Below, in pieces: positions 46,206 through 57,715 of a stretch of DNA of 64,000 nt. Positions within the stretch are counted from its first letter, which is position 1; each line of letters begins with the position of its first letter. The DNA is taken from assembly GCA_025201375.1 (NCBI GenBank), contig JAIWZP010000018.1, positions 434,001 to 498,000 on the forward strand, given 5' to 3'. The DNA comes from Gongronella butleri. Its lineage: Eukaryota; Mucoromycota; Mucoromycetes; Mucorales; Cunninghamellaceae. The notes under the pieces are model-generated. The model saw only the letters and a list, made by a program, of their open reading frames with translations. It made no database searches and was not told the DNA's origin. Both the position numbers and the translations under genes were made by a program.

Positions 46206-47345
46206 AGCGCGCGCAAAAAAGGACGGAAAACACAAGATTACGTGAATAAGCGTGTTTCTCAAGCCCATGTGCGCGATTTGGCGCGCCATTGTTGGCGTTG
46301 GTCGCGCTATGATGGTGGGTATCCGATGCCGTACGTGTCAGGCTGCTGTGCCACAATGCCATTGGCTGGTCTCGGGCTCAAATCTGGGAAGATGAGCTGG
46401 ATCAAATGAGCTCGCTTAATGTCCAATAGGACCACAGTCCCTAAATCACGCCTATCAATGCAGGTAGTCCCTCAAGAGGCTTCTCGAAAAGAAATTTCGC
46501 AAAAAAAGGACAAAAAACACAAGATTACGTGAATAAGCGTGTTTCTCAAGCCCATGTGCGCGATTTGGCGCGCCATTGTTGGCGTTGGTCGCGCTATGAT
46601 GGTGGGTATCCGATGCCGTACGTGTCAAGCTGCTGTGCCACAATGCCATCACTCTTTCTCGTCTTAGCCTGGGGAGATGAGCTGGATCAAATAAGCTTGC
46701 TTAATGCCCAATAGGACCATAGTCCCTAAATCATGTCTATCAATGCAGGTAGTCCCCCAAGAGGCTTCTCAAAAAGAAATTTCGCAAAAATTAAGAAAAA
46801 AGACAAGATTACGCGAAAAAGCGTGTTTCTCAAGCTTACCTGCGCAACATTGCGCGCGTTTGTTGGCACTGGACGCGCTGTGATGGTGGCCATCCAATGC
46901 GGCAAGTGCCAGGCTGCTGTGCAACAATGTCATCGACCTTTCTCGAGTTAGCCTGGGGTGATGACTACACGACTCTGCTTGATGTCCAATAGGACCACAA
47001 TCTCTAAATCATGTCTATAAATGCTGATAGTCCTTCAAGAGGCTTCTCGAAAAGAAATTTCGTCGCAAAAAAAGGACAAAAAAGACAAGATTACCTAAAT
47101 AAGCGTGCTTTTCAAGCCCATCTGCGCGACTTGACGGGCGATTGTTGGCACTGGATGCGTGTATATTGATGAAGGTAGTTCGTCAATAGTCTTCTCAAAA
47201 ACAAATTCGCAAACAAAAAAAAAAAGGAGAAAAAAAGACGAGATTGCGCGTAATAGCGCGCATCCCAGGCCCATCTGCGCGATTGGTGCCATTTGACGCG
47301 TATCTGTTGATGCAGTTAGACCCTTAAGAGGTTTCCCGAAAAGAA
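46206..47345 (+). repeat. Array of ~280-bp tRNA-linked units, four to five copies
   Basis: Unit starts at about 46452, 46736 and 47015 (spacing 284 and 279), plus a leading partial unit from 46206 and short diverged units at about 47160 and 47307. Ends carry CCAATAGGACCACAGTCCC (46422) and CCCAATAGGACCATAGTCCC (46706), similar to the tRNA-Arg 5' half. Frames within the units translate alike and are not genes. Confidence 0.88.
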
Positions 47346-47619
47346 AATTCGCCAACAAAAAAGACAAGATTGCGTGAAAAAGTGCGTTTTACAGGCCAAT
47401 CTGCGCGATATGGCGCGCCCTGGTCGAAGCTTTCCAACAAGATATGGGTCACAATGCCATGAAGATGCCATCGACCTGGAAAGCCACCAATTCCGTGTAA
47501 AAAGAATGGGTGCATCGCTAAATTTTTTATTGTCGGATGAACTTGGGGAAATTCTAAAGCTTGCCAGCCACCAAGGATGGTTTCCATTGCAAAGCCAGGG
47601 ATCTTTCGCTTAAGCAGCT

Positions 47620-48700
47620 TGAAATTCAGGCAAAAAGAATACATAGAGCGGTGCTGATTGCCTTTTCCACCAACGTGGACCGAAGCCTTGACCAACTAGT
47701 GGGGGCGATCTTGCGTCGGAAATTGATGACATTTGGCTTTTTGCGTGCATTGCCTTTTATTTGCTGTGGGCAGCACAGACCCTCGTCAAACGCATCGTCG
47801 ACCATTTGCATGAGGTCTTGGTCAATCAATGTGCGGCCGGTCATGCACAGCGCAGATCTTTGAATTTGGTCTCGGGCTTGCTGGACAAGGGCAGCCAATT
47901 CGTCTTGGACCGGCTGCGCCATGCCAAAGGTCACGGCCAAGGTCTCGGTTTTGGATGAACCAACCAGTAGGTGCACCTTGGTAAACGCGACGCGCACCCA
48001 CATCAGGCGTCATGCCATATTTCTGCGCAAATGACAATAAGTTGTTGCCGAGACAGGCATTGGCTGTTGCCTGACGAATGGAAGCATCCTTGGAAAGCGC
48101 CCGGAATTACGAAAGCCAGTAATCTCGTCGTAGTACAGGATATGCTTTTGACAAATTGCTTGATTTTTGTTTCAAACATATTGCACCTGCTCGTCGCGCT
48201 CCCTGGATCCAGGACCGCCCTCGGTGTGGTCGACGCCGTCCACTTGCGGCTGCATAACTCACGAACAATCGACGCTCGTGTCGGATTCATTGTGATAAAC
48301 AAACGCATCAAATCTCTTTTTGTCGCTTACCTTTGTGATGCGCAGTGTGTCGAGCTCGTTTGGCATATTGATCTGCAAAAAAAAAAAAAAAAAATGAGAA
48401 CCCGAGGTGCCTGCAAAAATCCCTTTGTTTCTCTTTTTTTCCTTTACCTTGGTGAACAGCGACGTCGTGGGCATAAAATGCGACAATTGCGCCCTTGAGG
48501 ATGGCGCCTAGCTCCGAGGTCGCCTCCAATTCTTGCCAGCGCGCCATGACCTGGCTGACAATGGATAGGGACTGACGGTCCACATCCTTGGTGGACTCTG
48601 CGTTGCAAAAGCGAGAGCATACGGGCACGCATGATGCGCATAATGGCCGGATCATCCGGCCTGTGGCTCATATTGCCTGGATCCCACGAGGGTAGCACTT
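47620..48700 (-). pseudogene. Decayed partial copy of the GIY-YIG/UDG-like family gene
   Basis: Minus strand. MLPSWDPGNMSHRPDDPAIM (about 48640-48698) matches the MIIPMYHPGFVSYGP segment; SQVMARWQELEATSELGAIL (48480-48570) matches exon B; ASIRQATANACLGNNLL (about 48050-48100) matches the putative helix-turn-helix; QIQRSALCMTGRTLID and KPNVINFRRKI follow to about 47690. Several frame changes, and the nuclease and most of the UDG-like region are absent. Its 3' end faces the repeat array, as in the other loci. Confidence 0.75.
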
Positions 48701-50063
48701 TTCAGGCCCAAATGAATTCTTGCACCGTCGGCGACCACCGTAGACACCGCATGAACGGCAGCCGAGCCTCGGAAATTGACGATGTTTGGCATTTTGCGAG
48801 CTGGTCACGACGCCTGCGGGGGATGGCAATATAATCACTTGCTAGGTCCCCAAAAAGTGCACTTAGAGCGTGTAACGCGTCGCCCCTGGGTGTAAAATAC
48901 CGCGCTTTGCTGGTCTGCGCGAGCTTGTACCGTTTTTTCTTTTCCATTGGAGGGCAACTTTTGTCTTGGGCCGTGACTTTTTGTGATAGATTGACGCGCG
49001 TCAGCATTCTTGAGGTGGCAAGCACGCGCACCGCCGTCCATTGCAGCAACTTGTCGTTGTTGCCATTTGGCTGAAATCAAGAAAAAATCAAGTGAGTCGA
49101 GCTTGAATTTATGATTAAATTGGAAATCGGGGACGTTACAAGGTCGATTCCGGTGTCAAATAGTCATTTGCCGCGAGAGGAGGCCAGTGACGTCTTGATA
49201 TTGGCCTGCAGGAGTTGTTTTGGTGTGTCAAGGTCAATTTGGTGCTGGCAACGATCCTTGGCGACCAAGAATGGCGGGTTTTCAGATTGCTTGGCTGCAT
49301 TGCAAAAATATGGGAATTCGGATTAGTATATCCGAGTCGATTGATCATATCGCTATGTTTTTGCCTCGGATATTGCGTGATCCAAATATAAGATCCCTTT
49401 TGGCTAGTATCATATGTTGGGAGGAATGTTATAAAAAATTGTTTTAATTCTAGATGGCCATTGCACTTTGACCACACAACAGTTCTAGACGTGAAATATC
49501 TCAAATGAACGAGCGAGGCAAGGTGTCTCGAGAAAAGTGTTTTGGTGAAATCGTGGTGAAATCGTGGTGAGGTACCTGAATTGAAGGCATTATGCCTTGA
49601 TTTGCGCATGTCTCTTGTGCGTACGATTTCAGTCGTTGAGAAATCTTGAAGTAATGCGTGCTTCACAACAAATGCCAATCGCATCAATCTAAGCTCAACC
49701 AGATGACTCTAAGAAATCCTTGTGGCACCACTTTGAGACGAAAATCATTTTGCTCATAAAAAATTACCAGGACGATCGGGCAGCTTGGTGTCTTGTTTTT
49801 ATCGTTACATTGTGAGGCAGCTGCCAATTGATTTCAAAGAGTGACTTTTTGATGGAACATGGTAGCCCAAAATCGCCAAATTTGTGATTTTGGCCAATGT
49901 TGCTCCTATAATTATTTTTTTTCAATATGAGCGCGTTGCGTCGTACGACATTTTGGATTTGAGAAGGTGCTCAGGGAAAATAAACGGGCCGCAACCAACT
50001 CTTAACCTTTTTTTTTTTCTCTTGTTACCATTTCTCCCCTCTCTTCTTTCTTTCCACTAAAGT
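48701..50063. other. Intergenic, no gene seen
   Basis: An ORF on the minus strand at 48702-49049 abuts the decayed nuclease-family copy but shows no family similarity. The last ~70 bases are the T/C-rich leader of the P450 gene. Confidence 0.4.
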
Positions 50064-51749
50064 ATGCCTTTTGTATCCCCAGAGGTTGTAGAACAACTGC
50101 GAAAACCAGTCCATGAGTGGATGCACCGGTCAAGTAGAGGCGAACTAGCTTTCGTTGGTGGTGCAATGGCGTTGGTGGTTTATCAGGCAGTTTACTATTT
50201 TCGTTTAAAGTATCAAAAGTTGAACCTTCCTCCACGCGTTCCTTATTCTCTACCTCTTGTCGGCCATTCGCTCTATCTGGCATGGGATGCCAACCGATTC
50301 ATTGACTGGTGTACAAAAAAATATGGCGAAGTGTTTGATATTGATCTATTTGGCGGCCCAGTGACAATTGCCAGTGGCCGAGCTGGCGAAGAAGTGCTCA
50401 AGGCGGACCCTGAATATCTTTCACTTGAAGAAGGCATCTTGAAAGGTGACTCGAAAAAAAAGCACTACACATACACTATGCTGACCAATCTCTTTTGATG
50501 GTTTCACAGATGTGCTTCATCTCCATTATGCTATTGGGAAAACCACTTTTGAGATTGGTTTTCACGCCAACCCCGTTGTTGCTAGACAAGCCATTCCAAA
50601 GAACAAGATGGGAAATTTCACAAAGGATATTCTTATTGGTCTCGATCAAGGATTAAACAACCTATTGTCAGACGACAAGGAAGTGATTATCAACAACCCA
50701 AGTCAATTTTTGCAACGCTTTGTTGCTCACATGTCGGTGCCTACATTGGTCGGTGGAGAAGTGGGCACAAACAAATATGTGATTGAATCGTTTGCTGCGT
50801 TCACTGGTGATATTACCGGCAACATTGCGACCCTGATGCTTATTCCAAAGTTCCTTCATGGATGGGTGCTTCCGTATCTGCAGTCGTTTCATCGCCACCG
50901 CGTGATCATGGCCGAACATATGGTTCCCGTTGTACGTGCTCGCCGTGCGCAAGTCGAGGCCGGCAAGGAGTTTGATCCTAGCCAACAAACATTTTTGCAA
51001 GGTCTCATTGAATATGAGAAGCCCGATGGAACAAAATACACGGACGAAGAGTTAGCTGAAGCAGTCCTTTTGATTGCATTTGCATCGGTTCATACAACGT
51101 CGATGAATCTCAGCTTCTGCCTTTACTGGCTCATTGCTCGACCCGACCTCAAGGACAAGATGGTGGCTGAAATTCAGCAAGTCCTTGGAGATGAGCCCAT
51201 CACCTCTGACAAGTTGGACGAAATGACATTCCTTGACAATTTTGTCCGCGAAGTGCTTCGCCAAGGCGTTGACAAACTCGCCAATGGGAAAAAGGTTTTA
51301 AAAACTTTTACGTTTAATAACGGATTCCAAGTGCCCAAAGGTAAAAAAAAAAAATAGGTTGCAGTTTATTTTGCATGAAATCTCTTTTGACCAATTCCCC
51401 CCCTTTTTTTTTGAAACAATAATTAGGCCGGCTTATTGAATCAACCAACCGTCAAATGAATTTGGGTCTCAATGTGAACCGCGCCGCAATTGACAAGATG
51501 GACCCATCTGCGTCTGTGAATCGAGCAGCCACGACGCCAAGCCGTGACTTTGTCAGTTTTGGCTTGGGCAAGCATCTTTGTCCAGGGAGATTTTTTGCTG
51601 TGCACGAAATCAAACTCTCCCTCATTACTATTTTACAGCGCTACGACATTGATACAGCCTCTGGAAAAAAGCCTCATCCCATCAAATACTTTGCGGGTGT
51701 CATTGCTCTGAATTGCGAAGAACCTCTCAAGTTTACTAAAAAGTTATAG
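50064..51749 (+). CDS. Cytochrome P450 monooxygenase, membrane-anchored
   Basis: Three exons (50064-50445, 50510-51340, 51427-51749) give 511 residues. A hydrophobic anchor lies at about 27-45 (LAFVGGAMALVVYQAVYYF), followed by a Pro-rich hinge (LPPRVPYSLPLVGH). The I-helix oxygen-binding motif is FASVHTTS (318-325), the K-helix ExxR is EVLR (375-378), and the heme loop is FGLGKHLCPGR with Cys about 455. The usual acidic residue of the I-helix motif is His, as seen in several fungal P450s of the ent-kaurene-oxidase type. The segment between ExxR and the heme loop is atypical and I see no clear PERF motif. Acts at the ER with P450 reductase; the substrate is unknown. No biosynthetic partner genes lie nearby. 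Confidence 0.93.
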
Positions 51750-51787
51750 ATAAATAGTTGCACTTGCAAATAAAAAAGCGTTTTAAT

Positions 51788-52201
51788 TTATTCTACAATT
51801 CTTCGTTCTTGTTTTCCATGCAAATTGTCAGCTACAACATCGCATTTAGACTCGATAACCATGTCTTTGAAGATTTTTCGTATGGAAATGCCGAGTGTGG
51901 GGATCACGCGTCGGATGCGGCATTGCAGCCATTCTTTGTAGGTACGTCGCACTAGAAATAATAAAAACGCGTGTTTCGACGCGTCAGTCGACTTTCGCTT
52001 TCTTTTCATTTTTTCGACCTTTTTCGATATTTGTTTTCTTTTCTTTTTGACCAATGTCCCACGACTTGTTTCGACTTTGGCTTTAACGTTCGCAGCGTCA
52101 ATTGGGTCAATGACAAAAATGATATTCGCCAATGCTTGCTGAATATGGATGCGTATACTGTGAGGCTTGGAAACAGAGATGCGGTAAAGAGTGTGCCACA
52201 C
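51788..52201 (-). CDS. Hypothetical protein fragment, possible two-exon C terminus
   Basis: The minus-strand frame reads WHTLYRISVSKPHSIRIHIQ, ALANIIFVIDPIDAANVKAK, then a Lys-rich stretch that looks like an intron (GTCGTGGG ... TTTCTAG), then RRTYKEWLQCRIRRVIPTLG to a stop at 51788. There is no ATG at its beginning, so the 5' part is missing or lies in another exon (a frame at 52314-52502 on the same strand is a candidate). No family recognised. Confidence 0.3.
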   Translation of the reverse strand: MWHTLYRISVSKPHSIRIHIQQALANIIFVIDPIDAANVKAKVETSRGTLVKKKRKQISKKVEKMKRKRKSTDASKHAFLLFLVRRTYKEWLQCRIRRVIPTLGISIRKIFKDMVIESKCDVVADNLHGKQERRIVE

Positions 52202-53109
52202 GTCTTGTAAAACGTTAAGCGTGGGTAATTAGCCAGCTGCCTTCAAGCCTAAAAATTTGTCACGCGGCCCGGATAGGTATCTCGCTGCACGCGCATTGCA
52301 AGCGCGTCCTAAATCAACTGTTCATGCTGCTGATACGCCTCTGTGGTCTATGTGTCGACCGCGCCGATTGCATTATTGTCCAAGCCATTGTCGTCTTTTT
52401 CGCAAGATCTTGAGACAGGTCGGCCAAGGTGATGCGAGCATTGGCGGCCAAATGCTTGTCACGGAGAAACGTGTCAATCTCACAGCAACTTTGCAGGGAC
52501 ATGTCTAATTTTAAAATGGAAATTCATGAGCAATGACACGTTTGACGCACTCTTGACGCACTTGGACACGCTCTTGACGTGTTCTTGACGCGTTTTACGC
52601 AAGTTTGTTATTTAATCTGCATATTTCAAGAATTAGTGAAACCTTACCCGCGACCTGTTTCCGTACAGTGTGGTCCCGATTTTCTTGATTAAGTTCTTGG
52701 AGAAATAGCCCTGAGGTGCGTCAGACCACGCGTAATTCTATGCAGTCGCAACAAAAATAAAACACGTTTAAATTCTTGGCTTTCATGAGCGACTTGGAGC
52801 AGTGCCGCACCTGGTTGAACGCCACTCGCGCCAAGCAGTACCTTCCATACCGCATCGAGACCGACAATCTTTAGGTGGTCGTTGCGTAATTATTGAAATG
52901 CGGAGGCCCCCAAAGATGATTTAGAGCCAAGGTAAGAGCTCTCTCTCTTTTTTCTTCACTCAATTTAATAAAATAGAAGCTGCTACACACAAAACGGCAT
53001 ATATAGTAGCTAAAAAGGTGCGAGGAGAGAGACTTGGAGTCATGTTTTTTTCTGGCAAAATTGGTCATGGATTCCGAGATGGCTGTCGTTGTCAGAGTGT
53101 TGTGGGTCG
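52202..53109. other. Intergenic; short coding-like scraps
   Basis: A minus-strand ATG frame at 52314-52502 and a 29-codon plus-strand ATG frame from about 52784 to a TAG have gene-like codon use but no recognisable product. Confidence 0.35.
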
Positions 53110-53290
53110 CTCGTCCTTTTTTTAGTCCAGAAACCCTCAATAGCTCGTCGGTGTGCGCATTATGCATCCCAAAAATGGCTGTTGGCTTTTGGGCGAGTAT
53201 TGTGTTTCATTGCGGCAAAAAAAAAAAAAAAAAAAAAAAAGGCAGATTGGCATCACGAGAAATGAGAGTTTGAATGTCTCCCCCACATCT
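53110..53290 (+). repeat. Single unit of the 55-kb minisatellite family
   Basis: TCCAGAAACCCTCAATAGCTC, CGCATTATGCATCCC.AAAATGGCTGTTG, GGGCGAGTATTGTG and an A-tract match units of the array at 55125-55760. Confidence 0.75.
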
Positions 53291-53682
53291 TGCCAGGCCA
53301 GGCAAGGGCCAGCCCCAAACCCACCACCCGCCACCAGCCACCCACAGCTTATTACTGTATCTGAACGTTTACAGTACGTAACAAATTTTGGACGCGGTTT
53401 AAAACGCTGTACACGCGTATTGCAACTCAGTGAGAAGCACCTCAAATACAGTACTGTATGCCTTTAAGGCAGACTTAACCTGCCGTTCGGTAACATTTTT
53501 TCTCACGAGAAAGTGTTTTTCAAACTTTGGTGGCGTGCTGTGCCTCCAGAATTTTTTTTTACAGCCTGCTTGCCCGCCAATGAAAACTGCGTCATCGCAC
53601 AAACTATAGCCCAGTGCTCAAGGCGAACCCGCCCGATTTTTTTTGGACTCGAAAATGCCAAAAACCTCCTATTTGTACCATT

Positions 53683-54645
53683 CTGCATTCATCTGTCAAT
53701 CTTCATGGTTGACCCCGCTCAAAAATACCTGCACCGGATTCAGCGCAAAATTTACAACAAAAACGCTTAAACCCCCATAGCGCTACGACCACTTTTGAAA
53801 ATTCAGGGGTCACTCAGGGGTCACACATCTCACCCCACAGGAAATGCCTAATTTCGATTTTTTTTGAACTCCGAGTGATCAATGCATCCCAAACAGGTAA
53901 CTCCGACAATTTGCGATTGGCTGATAAAATGACAGGTCGCACCAGCGTAAGAAAGAGCCCCAAAGAGTGACGCATGAATGGTGATCGACTGAGAAAAGTG
54001 CTTACTTTGGTCAAGATTTTTTTTACAAATTCAACATTTGACACTTCCAATTTAAGGTGCATGGATTGCATAGATATTTTTTGTTTGATATTTTTTTTAT
54101 TTTTTTTTATTTTGCACATTTTTGCACGCTGAGTGGGCTGCAGCTTGCTGAAGAAATGACACATGCAAAATGTCAAAACCCAAGCTATCGCAGTGCAAGC
54201 CATCCCATTAGATGCTTTGGTCCCTGTTTGTTAGTAAAACTGGAATAATAATCACACGTTTTATTAGACCGTTGTCGAACAAATCGCGATCAAAGATTTT
54301 GATGCAAAAGTGAATTTTCTCTGCGAGCTTTAGCCATCCATCGACGAAACTGGTCTCATTCGATAGAGATGCAACAGATGTCTTCGACACGTTAAAAGCA
54401 CCGCATGTTGTCTAATCCGTTGCTGGCAACATCGACATTAAAATTTTTCGTAATCTTTGAACGGATTTCACAAGCGTACAAAAGTTGTGCATCGGCGAAA
54501 AAAACATTCCGGAAATGACGTCCGAGCCTGTTTCTTTCGAATGATACCAGTTTCATCCTGATCCACAAAATATTTCAAGAGCCCAACGCTGAATTTGGGA
54601 AAACATCGATATTTTGGATTCATCTTCACAAGGAGCACTCAACCG
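53683..54645. repeat. Dispersed repeat family R2, copy 2
   Basis: Same landmarks as copy 1 (25470-26985) in the same order and without the MITE. Position 53720-53728 holds the single CAAAAATAC that is duplicated around the MITE in copy 1. No open frame. Confidence 0.75.
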
Positions 54646-55124
54646 ACGACCTCGCACCACCTGGTACAGTAGAAAAACATTTTGAAAATGATCTCGTCAA
54701 AGCGTGCTGCCATGCAGTTTCACGCTTTCACCGCGATCCACGAAAATTGCGTCAAACGTACAATAGATGGGGGTGCGGCACTATCCTGCCACCAGTGGCC
54801 TAGCACCTCTCACACGTTAGGCGAGGCCCGGAGGCGGCGGAACTTGTCTTAAATAGTACAATCGGCAAGAAAATTACCGAGATTAGATCTTTGTACTAAT
54901 AGGATTTGGCCAATATTTTCACTGGAGGTGTATTTTTACGTCGGATGCCCATGGAGCGTTTAAAAAAAAGAAAAATGTTCTTAGTTGACGAGCAATCCTT
55001 CATTTCATGGAAAAAAATAAAGCGTTTGGCAGGTGAAAAAATAAAGCCATGGAAGCTGTTGCGCATCGGTCCGTGAAAAAATTGAGGTTGATCATAATAG
55101 GCAATGGATGTCGGGCAGCTTTTT
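54646..55124. other. Intergenic, no gene seen
   Basis: AT-rich, one TACAGTA motif at 54664. No coding signal. Confidence 0.4.
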
Positions 55125-55480
55125 TTCTTTCGGGCGAAGTGTTGTGGTTCCATTACAGAAAAAAAAGCCTCGATAGCTCGGTGTGCGCATCATATATCTC
55201 AAGAATACCTGTTGGGCGAGTGTTGTGCTTCCATTGCTGATGAACATCACGAGAAATAAGAGCTTGAGTGTCTCAATTCACTTTTTCCGCAAACCTCGAG
55301 ATCGCTCCTCCTTTTTTTTTAAGTCCGGAAACCCTCGATAGGTCCGTGCGCTGCGCATCATGCATCTCAAAAATGCCTGTTGTTGGACGAGTGTGGTGGT
55401 TCCATTGCAGATGGAGATCACGAGAAACGAGAGCATGAGTGGCTCGATTGGCTTTTTGTGCAAACTTCGGCGGGGGTCGC

Positions 55481-55522
<42 letters not shown>

Positions 55523-55760
55523 TTTACCCGGCAGAAACCTTCAATGGGTCGGTATCCGCATCATCGTTCCCAAAAATGCCCGTTGGGCGAGGGTTGTGGT
55601 TCCAGTGCAGAAAAAAAAGGCCCCGATAGGTCCGTGTGCTGCGCATCATTCATGCATCCCAAAAATGGCTGTTGTGTGAGTCTGGTGGTTTCAATGCAGC
55701 AATTGGACATCAAGCATGGATTCGTCACCCCGCTTAAACTTTTTGTGGTCGCTTCATGAT
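55125..55760 (+). repeat. Degenerate tandem minisatellite
   Basis: Repeated phrases CCTCGATAG(G/C)TC, GCGCATCAT.CATC, AAAAATGCCTGTTG, GGGCGAGTGTTGTGGTTCCA and ATCACGAGAAA occur three to four times at irregular spacing of about 75-180 bp. A T-run of about 35 (55485-55520) interrupts it. Frames here are repeats of each other. Confidence 0.8.
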
Positions 55761-55954
55761 AAACAGGAAATCATAGCCATTGGCAACAAATAAACACTTC
55801 TGGCAATGAAAAATCAAAAAGGTTTCATTGTGCATTCTGTGTCTAATTGGTATAGCACACAAAAGTTTCATTCTTAAAGCCAACCATTTTCATGTCCTAA
55901 ATTAGACGTTGGCCGCTTCCCTTCCTGCTATTGATTGTGTTCTCCACACTGCCA

Positions 55955-57040
55955 ATGCATTTGTGCCGTCGCGACTCTAGAGATGTGATCTCTGTACCTG
56001 TTGAGATCTTCGAGCTCATTTTGCAGCACACGGATCGCAGCACACGCATTGAGCTGCGATTTACCTGCCGCCTGGTGCGCGACCTCGCCACCCCCTTAGT
56101 GTTTGACAAGCTGTACGCCGACGTGAAGCCCAATCCACCACGCGCAGACCATGATCTTGTGTCGTTCAAGCGACTTTGGATCAATCGTGTGCACTCTGAG
56201 CCAAGGGTTCTGGACACGTCACGCGTTTTACTCCGTCCCATGGTGCGATCCATTACGGTTGGCACGGATGCCATCCATGTCAACCACGTCCAATCCCTCC
56301 TGAAGAGCTGCCCTAATGTTTCTGAACTTGGTCTCATCGTGCACGGTACTGAAAAGTCGACAGTCGCGCGTGTCGTCAAAACTATGAGTCTGGCCTTATC
56401 TTCACAGCAAATCCGTTGTGTTACACTCTTCGGTGACATTGAACGCGTTATTCTGCACCTACAGGAAATCCCCAAAATGAGCGTGGGCCACCTGTCCATC
56501 CTTCCACACTACCATCCTCACAGCAATAAACGCTATCCTTTGGCATGGTTGTTGGACCTAGAGCAGCAACACGCACCGATGCTCACCTCTTTGACTATCG
56601 ACTTGAGCGAACTCGACGGGGCTAATTTCATGGAAACTCGCGCACCGCATCAGCCTTACAATGAGAATCATGCGAACAACTGCCGTTACTGTACACACCC
56701 TCTGCCGTCCGTGGAACGTGTCTCAATTGGCGTACCGGCGACACTACATTATCCGCGAGCCAAATTCATCAGACTGATCACTTACGTGTGCATCAAGTTC
56801 CCACGCACGCGCGCACTCGAATTGCATACCAGCCGCTATCAGGAGTATCCTCGACCCAGGGTTCTTCACAATGAAAATCTGCTGGGTCAGCCATTGGAGT
56901 ATCTGCCCTCCCTCGAGCTGGTCGAGATCCACCACCCGGCTGTCAACGATATTCTCAGTGTGCTACAAGACTACAACCTTATCGCCCCTAGTGCCACACA
57001 TCGACGGACACCCGCTACCGTGATTGCTTCAACTTTCTAA
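55955..57040 (+). CDS. F-box-like protein
   Basis: 361 residues, intronless. The first ATG in frame is at 55955; the frame is open slightly further upstream but lacks an ATG. The N-terminal ISVPVEIFELILQHTDRSTR followed by ELRFTCRLVRDLATPLVFD matches the F-box pattern (VP.EI...IL......L.+L+.. C+.....A.P..F). The rest has weak LRR-like segments (CPNVSELGLIV, APMLTSLTIDLSEL, LPSLELVEIHHPAV). Codon use is gene-like throughout. It probably acts as a substrate adaptor for an SCF ubiquitin ligase. It resembles the F-box gene at 32640 in layout but not closely in sequence. Confidence 0.65.
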   Translation: MHLCRRDSRDVISVPVEIFELILQHTDRSTRIELRFTCRLVRDLATPLVFDKLYADVKPNPPRADHDLVSFKRLWINRVHSEPRVLDTSRVLLRPMVRSITVGTDAIHVNHVQSLLKSCPNVSELGLIVHGTEKSTVARVVKTMSLALSSQQIRCVTLFGDIERVILHLQEIPKMSVGHLSILPHYHPHSNKRYPLAWLLDLEQQHAPMLTSLTIDLSELDGANFMETRAPHQPYNENHANNCRYCTHPLPSVERVSIGVPATLHYPRAKFIRLITYVCIKFPRTRALELHTSRYQEYPRPRVLHNENLLGQPLEYLPSLELVEIHHPAVNDILSVLQDYNLIAPSATHRRTPATVIASTF

Positions 57041-57715
57041 TCTGAACACTCTGTCCATGATAAGCAATTACGAAAAAAATCTCGCTCTTCCCTTCTTCTT
57101 GATTCGCATTACGCCCCTGTCACGCCAAACGGGGATATAGCCTACAGTATGCTATTACTACTATATTAGGACTCGCATAAAATATCATGTGATACGCATT
57201 TTCCTCCTTGAGGGCCTCTGGCCCTTATGTCCGTGCAACGTCAAGGTGCCGCTCAGAGTCATACAACATGATTCAAGCACAAAATAAATAAATAAAACGA
57301 ATTGAGGAGCGTGTGATACAGCGGGCTGAAGAAAATCTACAAAAGACGCCGTGGGTTAGGGATTGCAAGAGAATTCTCGAAAAACAATGATGCAAGAGGG
57401 CAGCAGATCACCGTAGTACGGAATTGCGCTTCGTGATGTGACTTGGGAAGTGCACATATAGAACTTGAAGCAATCAAAAAGCATAAACACGCGCATTCCC
57501 CGTGGCCGGAAAAAAATGAATAAAAAACAAGGTTTCAAATTGCAAGATGGCTATCCCAACCATTCGATATCCAGGTAGAAGAACTCTAAAGTGAGTAGCA
57601 TCTGTGATCCAGTTTTTTATTCAACGGAAGGCCTAAATGCTCACATTCAAATGGGTCAATACCAAATGCTCGATTAAACGTAGCCAAAACAAGTCCTTAC
57701 GCGCTGGTGATTGAG
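57041..57715. other. Intergenic, no gene seen
   Basis: 3' region of the F-box-like gene; TACAGTA at 57145 and a GAGGGCC...GGCCCTT inverted repeat near 57213-57229, which could form a hairpin. Confidence 0.4.

Noticed and set aside
52784..52873. Short ATG frame SDLEQCRTWLNATRAKQYLP
   Set aside because: Only 29 codons, no recognisable family and no exon partner found.
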